Notes: generated from the letters alone by a model not told the origin. A stretch of 64,000 nt of DNA from Symbiodinium natans (GCA_905221605.1 CAJNDS010001001.1:1397549-1461548); one strand, 5' to 3'. Shown: positions 20,156 to 31,348, counted from the stretch's first letter. A program made the numbers and translations.

Positions 20156-22450
20156 TCAGTGCTTGCCCTGGGTGCCATCGGAAAGGACGCCCGTCTCGCC
20201 CTTGAGGCACTTCTCTGCGCACTCCTTGACGTTCTCCGCAGTGAAGCCGAACTTCTCCAGGCAGGTGCCACCTGGCGCGGAAGCGCCAAAGACGTTGATG
20301 CCCACCTGCGCGGTGGAAAACTCGTCCCAGCCGGAGGTGCAGGCGGCCTCCACGCTCAGGGTGGGGACACCCTTTGGAAGCAGGGACTCCTTGTAGCTAT
20401 CAGACTGAGCACGGAAGACTTCCACGGAAGGCATGGACACGACACGGACCTTCTGGTCCATTGACTTGGCGGCATCGACACAGACGTGGACCTCAGAGCC
20501 CGTGCCAACGATGATGACCTCTGGGTCCGAGCACTCCACCACCGCGTACGCGCCCTTCAGGGTGTTCTCGATGGAGGAGTTGGGGAGGTTCGGCAGCGCC
20601 TGGCGGGAGAAAGCCATCATGGTCGGCCGGGACTCATTCTTGGAGCGCTCCACCGCGTACTTGTAGGCCCCAGCGGTCTCGTTGCCATCGGCCGGTCGCA
20701 TCACGGTCAGGTCAGGGATCAGTCGCAGGGAAGGGATGGTCTCAATGGGCTGGTGCGTGGGGCCATCCTCACCGACGGCAATGGAGTCGTGCGTGGTCAC
20801 GAAGATGGTGCCTGCCTGGGACAGGGCGGCAATACGGATGGCGGAGCGCATGTAGTCCGTGAAGATGGTGAAGGTGGCGCAGTAGGGGATGATGCCTGTC
20901 TTGTCCAACGACAAGGCGTTGCAGACGGCGCCCATGCCGAACTCGCGAATGCCGAAGCGGAAGTTCCTCTCTGAGTAGCTGTCCTTCAGGAAATCGCCCG
21001 TGCACTTCATCAGGGTCATGTTGGAAGGCGCAAGGTCGGCGGAGCCACCCATGAACTCCGGCAGCACCGGCGCAATGGCGTTGAGGCAGTCCTGAGAGTG
21101 CAAGCGCGTGGCCTTGCCGTTGTCCTTCTCGGTCAGCTTGGGAAGGCACTCATCCCAGTTCTCTGGCAGCTTCCTGTTGAGCACCGCACGCTCGAACTGC
21201 GCGGCCAACTCGGGCTCCTTCTCTTTGTAGGCGGCGAAGAGCTTGTCCCACTCAGCCTGCTTGGCAGCGCCAGCATCGGCCTGCTTCTTGAAGGCTGCGT
21301 AGACATGCTCGGGGACCTCGAACTCGCCGTAGTTCCAAGACAGCTGCTTGCGCGTCGCCTCGGCCTCGTCTGCGCCCAGGGGGGCACCATGCGCATCATG
21401 GCTGTCGGCCTTGTTGGGCGAGCCGAAGCCAATGGTGGTCTTCACCTTGATGAGCGTGGGCTTGTCGGTGCAGGCTTTGGCCTCAGCAATGGCCTTGCGG
21501 ATGGCGTCGACGTCCTCATCGCCCTTGTCGACGACCAGCACCTGCCAGCCGTAGGCCTCAAAGCGCTTGCCGACATCCTCCGTGAAGGAGAGGTCGGTGT
21601 GGCCATCGATGGTGATGCCGTTGTCATCATAGAAGGCAATGAGCTTCCCGAGGCCCAGATGGCCGGCATAAGCGCAGGCCTCGTGAGAGATGCCTTCCTG
21701 CATGCAGCCATCACCGGCAATGGTGTAGGTGTAGTGGTCGATGAGGGTGAAGTCCGGCTTGTTGTAGGCGGCCGCGAGATGCGCCTCCGCTGCAGCCAGG
21801 CCAACGGCGTTGGAGATGCCCATTCCTAGCGGGCCGGTGGTGACCTCGATGCCGTCAGTCTCGAAGTTCTCCGGGTGGCCAGGAGTCTTCGAGCCCCACT
21901 GCCTGAACTGCTTCAGGTCATCCATGGCGACACTGTCATAGCCGGCCAAGTGCAGCAGGGAGTACTGAAGCATGCAGCCATGGCCAGAGGACAGCACGAA
22001 ACGATCACGGTTGCACCAGCTGCTGTCCTTGGGGTTGTAGGCCATCTCCTCCGCAAAGAGGAGGTAACCGATCGGAGCTTGACCCATAGGTGCGCCCGGG
22101 TGGCCAGAGTTGGCCTTGTTCACGGCATCAACTGCCAGGAAGCGGATTGAGTTGATGCAGTCGGTCTCCACCTCCGTGTCGGTGCTGACCGCTGCCACCT
22201 TCACGGCCTTGCGCTGCCCCTTGCCCTTCGCTGTCACCCGAGCGGCGCAGCCCGCCGCGAGCACCGCCGCGCCCACGGTGGCGGCACCCATGGAGGTCTG
22301 GGGCTGGGCCTGCGCAGCATGGCCAGCCGCGACACCTGGCTCGATGCGCGCGGCACTGGGCGTGCTCGGGGGTGCCACGAAGGTGAGAGCGCCGGCAGAC
22401 GCGGTGGCAGCTGCAGCCAGGACAGTGTTGCGCTGGCGAGTGGACGGCAT
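20156..22450 (-). CDS. tkt: plastid-targeted transketolase, array copy 2
   Basis: Same 764-aa product as copy 1, with all the ThDP and catalytic residues and the same leader. It differs from copy 1 in the listed proteins only by Asp709 in place of Gly709. The ATG is chosen over the upstream in-frame GTG for the same reason as in copy 1. The gene is head-to-tail with copies 1 and 3, at a period of about 3.1 kb. A spacer of about 0.7-0.8 kb separates neighbours and is itself repeated. I infer that all four are transcribed from one strand and trans-spliced, as is usual for dinoflagellate tandem genes; no spliced-leader sequence is visible here. Confidence 0.96.
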   Translation of the reverse strand: MPSTRQRNTVLAAAATASAGALTFVAPPSTPSAARIEPGVAAGHAAQAQPQTSMGAATVGAAVLAAGCAARVTAKGKGQRKAVKVAAVSTDTEVETDCINSIRFLAVDAVNKANSGHPGAPMGQAPIGYLLFAEEMAYNPKDSSWCNRDRFVLSSGHGCMLQYSLLHLAGYDSVAMDDLKQFRQWGSKTPGHPENFETDGIEVTTGPLGMGISNAVGLAAAEAHLAAAYNKPDFTLIDHYTYTIAGDGCMQEGISHEACAYAGHLGLGKLIAFYDDNGITIDGHTDLSFTEDVGKRFEAYGWQVLVVDKGDEDVDAIRKAIAEAKACTDKPTLIKVKTTIGFGSPNKADSHDAHGAPLGADEAEATRKQLSWNYGEFEVPEHVYAAFKKQADAGAAKQAEWDKLFAAYKEKEPELAAQFERAVLNRKLPENWDECLPKLTEKDNGKATRLHSQDCLNAIAPVLPEFMGGSADLAPSNMTLMKCTGDFLKDSYSERNFRFGIREFGMGAVCNALSLDKTGIIPYCATFTIFTDYMRSAIRIAALSQAGTIFVTTHDSIAVGEDGPTHQPIETIPSLRLIPDLTVMRPADGNETAGAYKYAVERSKNESRPTMMAFSRQALPNLPNSSIENTLKGAYAVVECSDPEVIIVGTGSEVHVCVDAAKSMDQKVRVVSMPSVEVFRAQSDSYKESLLPKGVPTLSVEAACTSGWDEFSTAQVGINVFGASAPGGTCLEKFGFTAENVKECAEKCLKGETGVLSDGTQGKH

Positions 22451-22510
22451 AATGCGGTGCGTCGCAAACACAATTTCCAGGCTAACTGTCGACTGCTTTG
22501 AGGCCAACAC

Positions 22511-23228
22511 GGCTCATGACCTTGGGTTTGGGGGTTTCGGAGGGCGAGGTAAACCATGTAAACCCTAAACCCCATAAACCTCACATAATACTAAGTTTTG
22601 GGCTTGGGATTCAATCGCAACTCTTGTTGGCGGCACGTTGGCCGACTCCTGACAAGACCAAGGAAGGCTCCACCAATCATCTACCAACTCGAATACACAT
22701 CCCAATAACAAAGACCTTCCCCTTCCCAAGCCCATGTGGAGATGCTTTTTCTTTGGGCTGGCTTGCGTTCAGCACTAGACTTGGAAAACCTTGTAAAATC
22801 AGAAACCCGTCTAGAAGATTTCGGTGCGTTCTGAAGCGCCTACTCCTCGAGACTGAATCTGCCTGATCTCAGGAAAGTTGGTTGTCGAAAGCAAGTTGCG
22901 CAAAACTGCAAAAGCCCGTTTCAGTCTCTCGGTGTCCATATGGGCTCTCTGCTTCAGTCTTCACCTTACTAGAGGCTGGATGGCGAAATGCCACCAGATT
23001 TCAACATCCAGTCCGAGCCTGTATGTCGCATGAGTTCAAAGCGTAAAAAAGAAGCCTCAAAGTCAAACTCGCTGCATGATGTGATGAAATTTGAGTTGTG
23101 CTGGTCCTCAAGAGTTCCTAAATGAAAAGAATCAAGTCTTGCACTTGCGAGCGTGAGTATGACTGAGAGGTCTCCAACAGAAATCATCGAGGCGCCTCGC
23201 TGGCGGAAGAGTGTGGAAGCTTGTAGGC
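22511..23228. other. transketolase spacer 2/3
   Basis: Spacer of about 0.72 kb, nearly identical to the one at 25584-26288. Contains one short telomeric-like stretch near 22559-22583. No separate gene seen. Confidence 0.7.
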
Positions 23229-25523
23229 TCAGTGCTTGCCCTGGGTGCCATCGGAAAGGACGCCCGTCTCGCCCTTGAGGCACTTCTCTGCGCACTCCTT
23301 GACGTTCTCCGCAGTGAAGCCGAACTTCTCCAGGCAGGTGCCGCCTGGCGCGGAAGCGCCAAAGACGTTGATACCCACCTGCGCGGTGGAAAACTCGTCC
23401 CAGCCGGAGGTGCAGGCGGCCTCCACGCTCAGGGTGGGGACACCCTTTGGAAGCAGGGACTCCTTGTAGCTATCAGACTGAGCACGGAAGACTTCCACGG
23501 AAGGCATGGACACGACACGGACCTTCTGGTCCATTGACTTGGCGGCATCGACACAGACGTGGACCTCAGAGCCCGTGCCAACGATGATGACCTCTGGGTC
23601 CGAGCACTCCACCACCGCGTACGCGCCCTTCAGGGTGTTCTCGATGGAGGAGTTGGGGAGGTTCGGCAGCGCCTGGCGGGAGAAAGCCATCATGGTCGGC
23701 CGGGACTCATTCTTGGAGCGCTCCACCGCGTACTTGTAGGCCCCAGCGGTCTCGTTGCCATCGGCCGGTCGCATCACGGTCAGGTCAGGGATCAGTCGCA
23801 GGGAAGGGATGGTCTCAATGGGCTGGTGCGTGGGGCCATCCTCACCGACGGCAATGGAGTCGTGCGTGGTCACGAAGATGGTGCCTGCCTGGGACAGGGC
23901 GGCAATACGGATGGCGGAGCGCATGTAGTCCGTGAAGATGGTGAAGGTGGCGCAGTAGGGGATGATGCCTGTCTTGTCCAACGACAAGGCGTTGCAGACG
24001 GCGCCCATGCCGAACTCGCGAATGCCGAAGCGGAAGTTCCTCTCTGAGTAGCTGTCCTTCAGGAAATCGCCCGTGCACTTCATCAGGGTCATGTTGGAAG
24101 GCGCAAGGTCGGCGGAGCCACCCATGAACTCCGGCAGCACCGGCGCAATGGCGTTGAGGCAGTCCTGAGAGTGCAAGCGCGTGGCCTTGCCGTTGTCCTC
24201 CTCGGTCAGCTTGGGAAGGCACTCATCCCAGTTCTCTGGCAGCTTCCTGTTGAGCACCGCACGCTCGAACTGCGCGGCCAACTCGGGCTCCTTCTCTTTG
24301 TAGGCGGCGAAGAGCTTGTCCCACTCAGCCTGCTTGGCAGCGCCAGCATCGGCCTGCTTCTTGAAGGCTGCGTAGACATGCTCGGGGACCTCGAACTCGC
24401 CGTAGTTCCAAGACAGCTGCTTGCGCGTCGCCTCGGCCTCGTCTGCACCCAGGGGGGCACCGTGCGCATCATGGCTGTCGGCCTTGTTGGGCGAGCCGAA
24501 GCCAATGGTGGTCTTCACCTTGATGAGCGTGGGCTTGTCGGTGCAGGCTTTGGCCTCAGCAATGGCCTTGCGGATGGCGTCGACGTCCTCATCGCCCTTG
24601 TCAACGACCAGCACCTGCCAGCCGTAGGCCTCAAAGCGCTTGCCGACATCCTCCGTGAAGGAGAGGTCGGTGTGGCCATCGATGGTGATGCCGTTGTCAT
24701 CATAGAAGGCAATGAGCTTCCCGAGGCCCAGATGGCCGGCATAAGCGCAGGCCTCGTGAGAGATGCCTTCCTGCATGCAGCCATCACCGGCAATGGTGTA
24801 GGTGTAGTGGTCGATGAGGGTGAAGTCCGGCTTGTTGTAGGCGGCCGCGAGATGCGCCTCCGCTGCAGCCAGGCCAACGGCGTTGGAGATGCCCATTCCT
24901 AGCGGGCCGGTGGTGACCTCGATGCCGTCAGTCTCGAAGTTCTCCGGGTGGCCAGGAGTCTTCGAGCCCCACTGCCTGAACTGCTTCAGGTCATCCATGG
25001 CGACACTGTCATAGCCGGCCAAGTGCAGCAGGGAGTACTGAAGCATGCAGCCATGGCCAGAGGACAGCACGAAACGATCACGGTTGCACCAGCTGCTGTC
25101 CTTGGGGTTGTAGGCCATCTCCTCCGCAAAGAGGAGGTAACCGATCGGAGCTTGACCCATAGGTGCGCCCGGGTGGCCAGAGTTGGCCTTGTTCACGGCA
25201 TCAACTGCCAGGAAGCGGATTGAGTTGATGCAGTCGGTCTCCACCTCCGTGTCGGTGCTGACCGCTGCCACCTTCACGGCCTTGCGCTGCCCCTTGCCCT
25301 TCGCTGTCACCCGAGCAGCGCAGCCCGCCGCGAGCACCGCCGCGCCCACGGTGGCGGCGCCCATGGAGGTCTGGGGCTGGGCCTGCGCAGCATGGCCAGC
25401 CGCGACACCTGGCTCGATGCGCGCGGCACTGGGCGTGCTCGGGGGTGCCACGAAGGTGAGAGCGCCGGCAGACGCGGTGGCAGCTGCAGCCAGGACAGTG
25501 TTGCGCTGGCGAGTGGACGGCAT
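23229..25523 (-). CDS. tkt: plastid-targeted transketolase, array copy 3
   Basis: Same 764-aa transketolase with intact leader, ThDP motif and catalytic residues. It carries Glu442 where the other three have Lys442, a surface-type change in a linker between the two N-terminal domains, plus scattered silent changes. One difference upstream of the ATG (Ala to Thr in the open pre-ATG frame) would be non-coding under the start used here. Its spacers resemble those next to copies 2 and 4 more than the spacer beyond copy 1, so copies 2-4 look like the most recent duplicates or are kept alike by gene conversion (inference). Confidence 0.96.
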   Translation of the reverse strand: MPSTRQRNTVLAAAATASAGALTFVAPPSTPSAARIEPGVAAGHAAQAQPQTSMGAATVGAAVLAAGCAARVTAKGKGQRKAVKVAAVSTDTEVETDCINSIRFLAVDAVNKANSGHPGAPMGQAPIGYLLFAEEMAYNPKDSSWCNRDRFVLSSGHGCMLQYSLLHLAGYDSVAMDDLKQFRQWGSKTPGHPENFETDGIEVTTGPLGMGISNAVGLAAAEAHLAAAYNKPDFTLIDHYTYTIAGDGCMQEGISHEACAYAGHLGLGKLIAFYDDNGITIDGHTDLSFTEDVGKRFEAYGWQVLVVDKGDEDVDAIRKAIAEAKACTDKPTLIKVKTTIGFGSPNKADSHDAHGAPLGADEAEATRKQLSWNYGEFEVPEHVYAAFKKQADAGAAKQAEWDKLFAAYKEKEPELAAQFERAVLNRKLPENWDECLPKLTEEDNGKATRLHSQDCLNAIAPVLPEFMGGSADLAPSNMTLMKCTGDFLKDSYSERNFRFGIREFGMGAVCNALSLDKTGIIPYCATFTIFTDYMRSAIRIAALSQAGTIFVTTHDSIAVGEDGPTHQPIETIPSLRLIPDLTVMRPADGNETAGAYKYAVERSKNESRPTMMAFSRQALPNLPNSSIENTLKGAYAVVECSDPEVIIVGTGSEVHVCVDAAKSMDQKVRVVSMPSVEVFRAQSDSYKESLLPKGVPTLSVEAACTSGWDEFSTAQVGINVFGASAPGGTCLEKFGFTAENVKECAEKCLKGETGVLSDGTQGKH

Positions 25524-25583
25524 AATGCGGTGCGTCGCAAACACAATTTCCAGGCTAACTGTCGACTGCTTTGAGGTCAACAC

Positions 25584-26288
25584 GGCTCATGACCTTGGGT
25601 TTGGGGGTTTCGGAGGGCGAGGTAAGCCATGTAAACCCTAAACCCCATAAACCTCACATAATACTAAGTTTTGGGCTTGGGATTCAATCGCAACTCTTGT
25701 TGGCGGCACGTTGGCCGACTCCTGACAAGACCAAGGAAGGCTCCACCAATCATCTACCAACTCGAATACACATCCCAATAACAAAGACCTTCCCCTTCCC
25801 AAGCCCATGTGGAGATGCTTTTTCTTTGGGCTGGCTTGCGTTCAGCACTAGACTTGGAAAACCTTGTAAAATCAGAAACCCGTCTAGAAGATTTCGGTGC
25901 GTTCTGAAGCGCCTACTCCTCGAGACTGAATCTGCCTGATCTCAGGAAAGTTGGTTGTCGAAAGCAAGTTGCGCACAACTGCTAAAGCCCGTTTCAGTCT
26001 CTCGGTGTCCATATGGGCTCTTTGCTTCAGTCTTCACCTTACTAGAGGCTGGATGGTGAAATGCCACCAGATTCCAACATCCAGTCCGAGCCTGAATGTC
26101 GCATGAGTTCAAAGCGTAAAAAAGAAGCCTCAAAGTCAAACTCGCTGTATGATGTGATGAAATTTGACTTGTGCTTTCCTAAATCAAAGAATCAAGTCTT
26201 GCACTTGCGAGCGTGTGTGTGACTGAGAGGTCTCCAACAGAAATCATCGAGGCGCCTCGCTGGCGGAAGAGTGTGGAAGCTTGTAGGC
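25584..26288. other. transketolase spacer 3/4
   Basis: Spacer of about 0.7 kb, nearly identical to 22511-23228, including the short CCCTAAACCCC stretch near 25634-25650. No separate gene seen. Confidence 0.7.
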
Positions 26289-28583
26289 TCAGTGCTTGCC
26301 CTGGGTGCCATCGGAAAGGACGCCCGTCTCGCCCTTGAGGCACTTCTCTGCGCACTCCTTGACGTTCTCCGCAGTGAAGCCGAACTTCTCCAGGCAGGTG
26401 CCACCCGGCGCGGAAGCGCCAAAGACGTTGATACCCACCTGCGCGGTGGAAAACTCGTCCCAGCCGGAGGTGCAGGCGGCCTCCACGCTCAGGGTGGGGA
26501 CACCCTTTGGAAGCAGGGACTCCTTGTAGCTATCAGACTGAGCACGGAAGACTTCCACGGAAGGCATGGACACGACACGGACCTTCTGATCCATTGACTT
26601 GGCGGCATCGACACAGACGTGGACCTCAGAGCCCGTGCCAACGATGATCACCTCTGGGTCCGAGCACTCCACCACCGCGTACGCGCCCTTCAGGGTGTTC
26701 TCGATGGAGGAGTTGGGGAGGTTCGGCAGCGCCTGGCGGGAGAAAGCCATCATGGTCGGCCGGGACTCATTCTTGGAGCGCTCCACCGCGTACTTGTAGG
26801 CCCCAGCGGTCTCGTTGCCATCGGCCGGTCGCATCACGGTCAGGTCAGGGATCAGTCGCAGGGAAGGGATGGTCTCAATGGGCTGGTGCGTGGGGCCATC
26901 CTCACCGACGGCAATGGAGTCGTGCGTGGTCACGAAGATGGTGCCTGCCTGGGACAGGGCGGCAATACGGATGGCGGAGCGCATGTAGTCCGTGAAGATG
27001 GTGAAGGTGGCGCAGTAGGGGATGATGCCTGTCTTGTCCAACGACAAGGCGTTGCAGACGGCGCCCATGCCGAACTCGCGAATGCCGAAGCGGAAGTTCC
27101 TCTCTGAGTAGCTGTCCTTCAGGAAGTCGCCCGTGCACTTCATCAGGGTCATGTTGGAAGGCGCAAGGTCGGCGGAGCCACCCATGAACTCCGGCAGCAC
27201 CGGCGCAATGGCGTTGAGGCAGTCCTGAGAGTGCAAGCGTGTGGCCTTGCCGTTGTCCTTCTCGGTCAGCTTGGGAAGGCACTCATCCCAGTTCTCTGGC
27301 AGCTTCCTGTTGAGCACCGCACGCTCGAACTGCGCGGCCAACTCGGGCTCCTTCTCTTTGTAGGCGGCGAAGAGCTTGTCCCACTCAGCCTGCTTGGCAG
27401 CGCCAGCATCGGCCTGCTTCTTGAAGGCTGCGTAGACATGCTCGGGGACCTCGAACTCGCCGTAGTTCCAAGACAGCTGCTTGCGCGTCGCCTCGGCCTC
27501 GTCTGCGCCCAGGGGGGCACCATGCGCATCATGGCTGTCGGCCTTGTTGGGCGAGCCGAAGCCAATGGTGGTCTTCACCTTGATGAGCGTGGGCTTGTCG
27601 GTGCAGGCTTTGGCCTCAGCAATGGCCTTGCGGATGGCGTCGACGTCCTCATCGCCCTTGTCAACGACCAGCACCTGCCAGCCGTAGGCCTCAAAGCGCT
27701 TGCCGACATCCTCCGTGAAGGAGAGGTCGGTGTGGCCATCGATGGTGATGCCGTTGTCATCATAGAAGGCAATGAGCTTCCCGAGGCCCAGATGGCCGGC
27801 ATAAGCGCAGGCCTCGTGAGAGATGCCTTCCTGCATGCAGCCATCACCGGCAATGGTGTAGGTGTAGTGGTCGATGAGGGTGAAGTCCGGCTTGTTGTAG
27901 GCGGCCGCGAGATGCGCCTCCGCTGCAGCCAGGCCAACGGCGTTGGAGATGCCCATTCCTAGCGGGCCGGTGGTGACCTCGATGCCGTCAGTCTCGAAGT
28001 TCTCCGGGTGGCCAGGAGTCTTCGAGCCCCACTGCCTGAACTGCTTCAGGTCATCCATGGCGACACTGTCATAGCCGGCCAAGTGCAGCAGGGAGTACTG
28101 AAGCATGCAGCCATGGCCAGAGGACAGCACGAAACGATCACGGTTGCACCAGCTGCTGTCCTTGGGGTTGTAGGCCATCTCCTCCGCAAAGAGGAGGTAA
28201 CCGATCGGAGCTTGACCCATAGGTGCGCCCGGGTGGCCAGAGTTGGCCTTGTTCACGGCATCAACCGCCAGGAAGCGGATTGAGTTGATGCAGTCGGTCT
28301 CCACCTCCGTGTCGGTGCTGACCGCTGCCACCTTCACGGCCTTGCGCTGCCCCTTGCCCTTCGCTGTCACCCGAGCGGCGCAGCCCGCCGCGAGCACCGC
28401 CGCGCCCACGGTGGCGGCACCCATGGAGGTCTGGGGCTGGGCCTGCGCAGCATGGCCAGCCGCGACACCTGGCTCGATGCGCGCGGCACTGGGCGTGCTC
28501 GGGGGTGCCACGAAGGTGAGAGCGCCGGCAGACGCGGTGGCAGCTGCAGCCAGGACAGTGTTGCGCTGGCGGTTGGACGGCAT
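26289..28583 (-). CDS. tkt: plastid-targeted transketolase, array copy 4
   Basis: Same 764-aa transketolase, first in the array in the direction of transcription. It has Asn4 instead of Thr4 in the leader and a Ser-to-Trp difference in the open frame before the ATG, which I treat as 5' UTR. All catalytic and cofactor residues are kept. Homology to the other copies ends about 95 bp upstream of the ATG, near 28677, where unrelated DNA with an inverted-repeat element begins. This marks the upstream edge of the array. Confidence 0.96.
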   Translation of the reverse strand: MPSNRQRNTVLAAAATASAGALTFVAPPSTPSAARIEPGVAAGHAAQAQPQTSMGAATVGAAVLAAGCAARVTAKGKGQRKAVKVAAVSTDTEVETDCINSIRFLAVDAVNKANSGHPGAPMGQAPIGYLLFAEEMAYNPKDSSWCNRDRFVLSSGHGCMLQYSLLHLAGYDSVAMDDLKQFRQWGSKTPGHPENFETDGIEVTTGPLGMGISNAVGLAAAEAHLAAAYNKPDFTLIDHYTYTIAGDGCMQEGISHEACAYAGHLGLGKLIAFYDDNGITIDGHTDLSFTEDVGKRFEAYGWQVLVVDKGDEDVDAIRKAIAEAKACTDKPTLIKVKTTIGFGSPNKADSHDAHGAPLGADEAEATRKQLSWNYGEFEVPEHVYAAFKKQADAGAAKQAEWDKLFAAYKEKEPELAAQFERAVLNRKLPENWDECLPKLTEKDNGKATRLHSQDCLNAIAPVLPEFMGGSADLAPSNMTLMKCTGDFLKDSYSERNFRFGIREFGMGAVCNALSLDKTGIIPYCATFTIFTDYMRSAIRIAALSQAGTIFVTTHDSIAVGEDGPTHQPIETIPSLRLIPDLTVMRPADGNETAGAYKYAVERSKNESRPTMMAFSRQALPNLPNSSIENTLKGAYAVVECSDPEVIIVGTGSEVHVCVDAAKSMDQKVRVVSMPSVEVFRAQSDSYKESLLPKGVPTLSVEAACTSGWDEFSTAQVGINVFGASAPGGTCLEKFGFTAENVKECAEKCLKGETGVLSDGTQGKH

Positions 28584-28728
28584 AATGCGGTGCGTCGCAA
28601 AAACAATTTCCAGGCTAACTGTCCACTGCTTTGAGGCCAACACGGCTCAGGATCTTGAGTTTGGGGGTTTCGGAGTTAGTCCAGGCAACCTGAAATCCAC
28701 ACGCATTGGTGACCCTTCACAATAGCTC

Positions 28729-28863
28729 TCTAAGGGTAGCTATATGGGCCCTTAACCAGGTCCCTTACCTCCTTCAAAGGATTCTGATGTATGGGCTCTT
28801 GGGTTGTATAGGGAAGATAAGGGGTCCCCTCGCGGGCCCATAGTAAGGGGCCATGTAACTACG
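28729..28863. mobile_element. short TIR element, family B
   Basis: Left end CTCTAAGGGTAGCTATATGG then gcccttaa; right end agtaaggggccatgtaactac, its approximate inverse. Internal sequence (tcccttacctcc, ttgtatagggaa) recurs in the 48.5 kb copy. Non-coding; lies just upstream of the transketolase array. Confidence 0.55.
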
Positions 28864-29345
28864 AAGCCCCCTAAACCCTAAACCCTAAACCCTAAACCCT
28901 AAACCCTAAACTGGGACATCTCTATCAGGCCCAAGGTGCCGGGACTGCGCAAAAAGCCAGTCCCCAAACTGCTCCCAAAGCCTTGAGGCAGCTGAGGGGC
29001 CTTCTCTTTTCACAAGTTTGCCGTGGCGTGTGTGGGGGAAAGACCTACTTAAGCCTGGGGCTGATGGTTGCTGACGGCTTGGGATGGACTTTTGTTTGGG
29101 GACAGTTCGAGAACGACTTCAGGAAGCCCAGAAATACCACAAAGTCTCGTGGACTAGGTTTAGGGCAAGCCCTAAACCCTAAACCCTAAACCCTAAACCC
29201 TTAAGCTGGTTGCTTTTGTACCTGCATATGTTTTGATATACGCACACATTCTCTGATCAAAGACAGCTCCCCAAAGCTTTGGGGGTGGTAGAGCTTTGTG
29301 GCCACCCGCCCCTCAACGTTCAGGGCCTCTTGGCCCGCGCTGCAG

Positions 29346-29628
29346 GGTTAGGGTTTAGGGTTTAGGGTTTAGGGTTTAAGGTTTAGGGTTTAGGGTGTAG
29401 GGTTTAGGGTTTAGGGTTTAGGGTTTAGGGTTTAGGGTTTAGGGTTTAGGGTTTAGGGTTTAGGGTTTAGGGTTTAGGGTTTAGGGTTTAGGGTTTAGGG
29501 TTTAGGGTTTAGGGTTTAGGGTTTAGGGTTTAGGGTATTAGGGTTTAGGGTTTAGGGTTTAGGGTTTAGGGTTTAGGGTTTAGGGTTTAGGGTTTAGGGT
29601 TTAGGGTTTAGGGTTTAGGGTTTAGGGT
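29346..29628 (+). repeat. interstitial TTTAGGG array
   Basis: About 280 bp of nearly perfect TTTAGGG with one TATTAGGG variant; second longest ITR of the window. Confidence 0.96.
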
Positions 29629-29657
29629 TCGGGCTCCAGCCTTCGGCCTCCTTCGGC

Positions 29658-29778
29658 TACTCGGAGGTTCAAGGTACTTGTAACCACAATTATAACTGCA
29701 CCTAGAAGCCCCCGAAGTCTAAACCCTAAACCCTAAACCCTAAACCCAGTCCTAAAAGTACCCATGAACCTCTAAGTA
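29658..29778. mobile_element. family A foldback element with internal telomeric block
   Basis: Begins CTACTCGGAGGTTCAAGGTA and ends agtacccatgaacctctaag. A run of CCCTAAA units (about 29720-29746) sits inside it. Non-coding. Confidence 0.55.
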
Positions 29779-30289
29779 TGTTTCGGTGGTCTTGAACCGA
29801 GGCACTTCGGGTCGTCTGGGCACAGCTCGCAGGTGTGCTGGTGGAGTTGGCCCAGAAAGTAGGGATTCCTCGGATTCAAGGGTTCATAGGCTTGTAGGCT
29901 TGTAGGGTTTAGGGTTTAGGGTTTAGGGTTTAGGGTTTAGGGTTTAGGGTTTCGGGTTTAGGGTTTAGGGTTTAGGGTTTGGTTCATGGGCTTGTTAGGC
30001 TTGTGCATGGGGGGGGGGGGGGGGGGGGGGGGTAGATTTGTAGCGCTGTAGCGCTCCTGGGCTGTCCTTGTTCTTTGGTTTGGCCTGAATCTTAAACCCT
30101 ATTGCATCCTTTTTCAGCCAGGCCTATGCGACTGCCGGCCTAAATTCTCACCCCGAAACCCCAAACCCCACACCAATCCAAGACCCTACAGCCCCAAACG
30201 AACCTCAACCCCCTTCAAGCAAACCCCTCTCCACCCTCCTAAACCGCAAACCCTAAACCCTAAACCCATTCAAACAAAAAAAGCACAAC

Positions 30290-30515
30290 AAACAAATCAA
30301 TCAATCAAACAAACAAACCAATCAAACAAACAAATCAATCAAACAAACAAATCAATCAAACAAACAAATCAATCAAACAAACAAATCAATCAAACAAACA
30401 AATCAATCAAACAAACAAATCAATCAATGAAACAAATCAATCAAACAAACAAATCAATCAATGAAACAAATCAATCAAACAAACAAATCAATCAATGAAA
30501 CAAATCAATCCAAAC
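30290..30515. repeat. 17-bp tandem repeat (AAACAAACAAATCAATC)
   Basis: A/C-rich tandem array ending at a poly-C tract. A G24 homopolymer lies shortly before, at about 30009-30032. Confidence 0.92.
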
Positions 30516-31316
30516 AAACGACCCCCCCACCAGTACGTGCGCCCGAGGTGCAGCCGAGGCGTCAGCGCGCCGGGGAGCTGCCTCGGCACCGTGGGCGCCG
30601 GACTCTCCAGCCGAAGGCTGCCTGGTCAAGAGATGAAGGCACGTACCCCCTAAGGTTGTAGCCCTAAAGGTTCCCTTTAATAATATAATCATATACTCAA
30701 TAAGGGGCACTTACTATGAGTCTAAACCCAAAAAACCCTGATTAGGGTTTTTAGGGTTTGGGGTTTCAAGGGGATGAAGGCTCGTACTCCTAAGGCTGCA
30801 GCCCTCCTGGTTCCCCTTAATGTACTTCTGATATGGCCCCTATATTCCCTTAGGGATCCTTAACAAGGGGCCCCCAACACCTAAGGGTACAACCTTAAGG
30901 GCCCAGGTGTGTGGAGCAGGCGCCAATTCCCGTCTAACCCGAGTCCCTAAACCCTAAACCCCGAACCCTGAATCCTTAACCCTAAAGCCCTGAACACTAA
31001 ACCCTGAACTCTGGACCCTAAAGCTCTGAGCACTAAAGCCCAGACAAAAAAACAAAAAAAATCAAGGTCCAACTGTAGGGCCAGGCTGCTGTGCCACTGC
31101 TGCAAAGCTCGCGGAGACGAGAGCCCCAAGCTGCTGGCGGCGCCCGCCTCTCTTTGGATCTTGCGTTACTTTTTCAAAGGACTAAAGGAAGGACCCTTAG
31201 GGGTCAGTTGGGGGCTATTTAGGAGCTACGTAGGTATAAAGGGACTATGTAAGGGAAGAAGAGCAAGGGTCCCTTGTAGAGATCTTTCCTTATGCCCCAT
31301 AGTTCTTGAGTTGTTT

Positions 31317-31317
<1 letters not shown>

Positions 31318-31348
<31 letters not shown>

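Larger units (their letters stand above)
16505..28677 (-). repeat. head-to-tail tandem array of transketolase gene plus spacer
   Basis: Gene starts are spaced 3122, 3073 and 3060 bp apart. The repeat unit includes the spacer: the sequence downstream of copy 1 (about 16505-17033) matches the spacers between the other copies, including the stretches near 'gtctagaagatttcggtgcg' and 'gggctctctgcttcag'. The left spacer is the most diverged and has two telomeric-type insertions that the others lack. Four protein-level differences across four 764-aa copies indicate recent amplification or concerted evolution. Confidence 0.95.
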
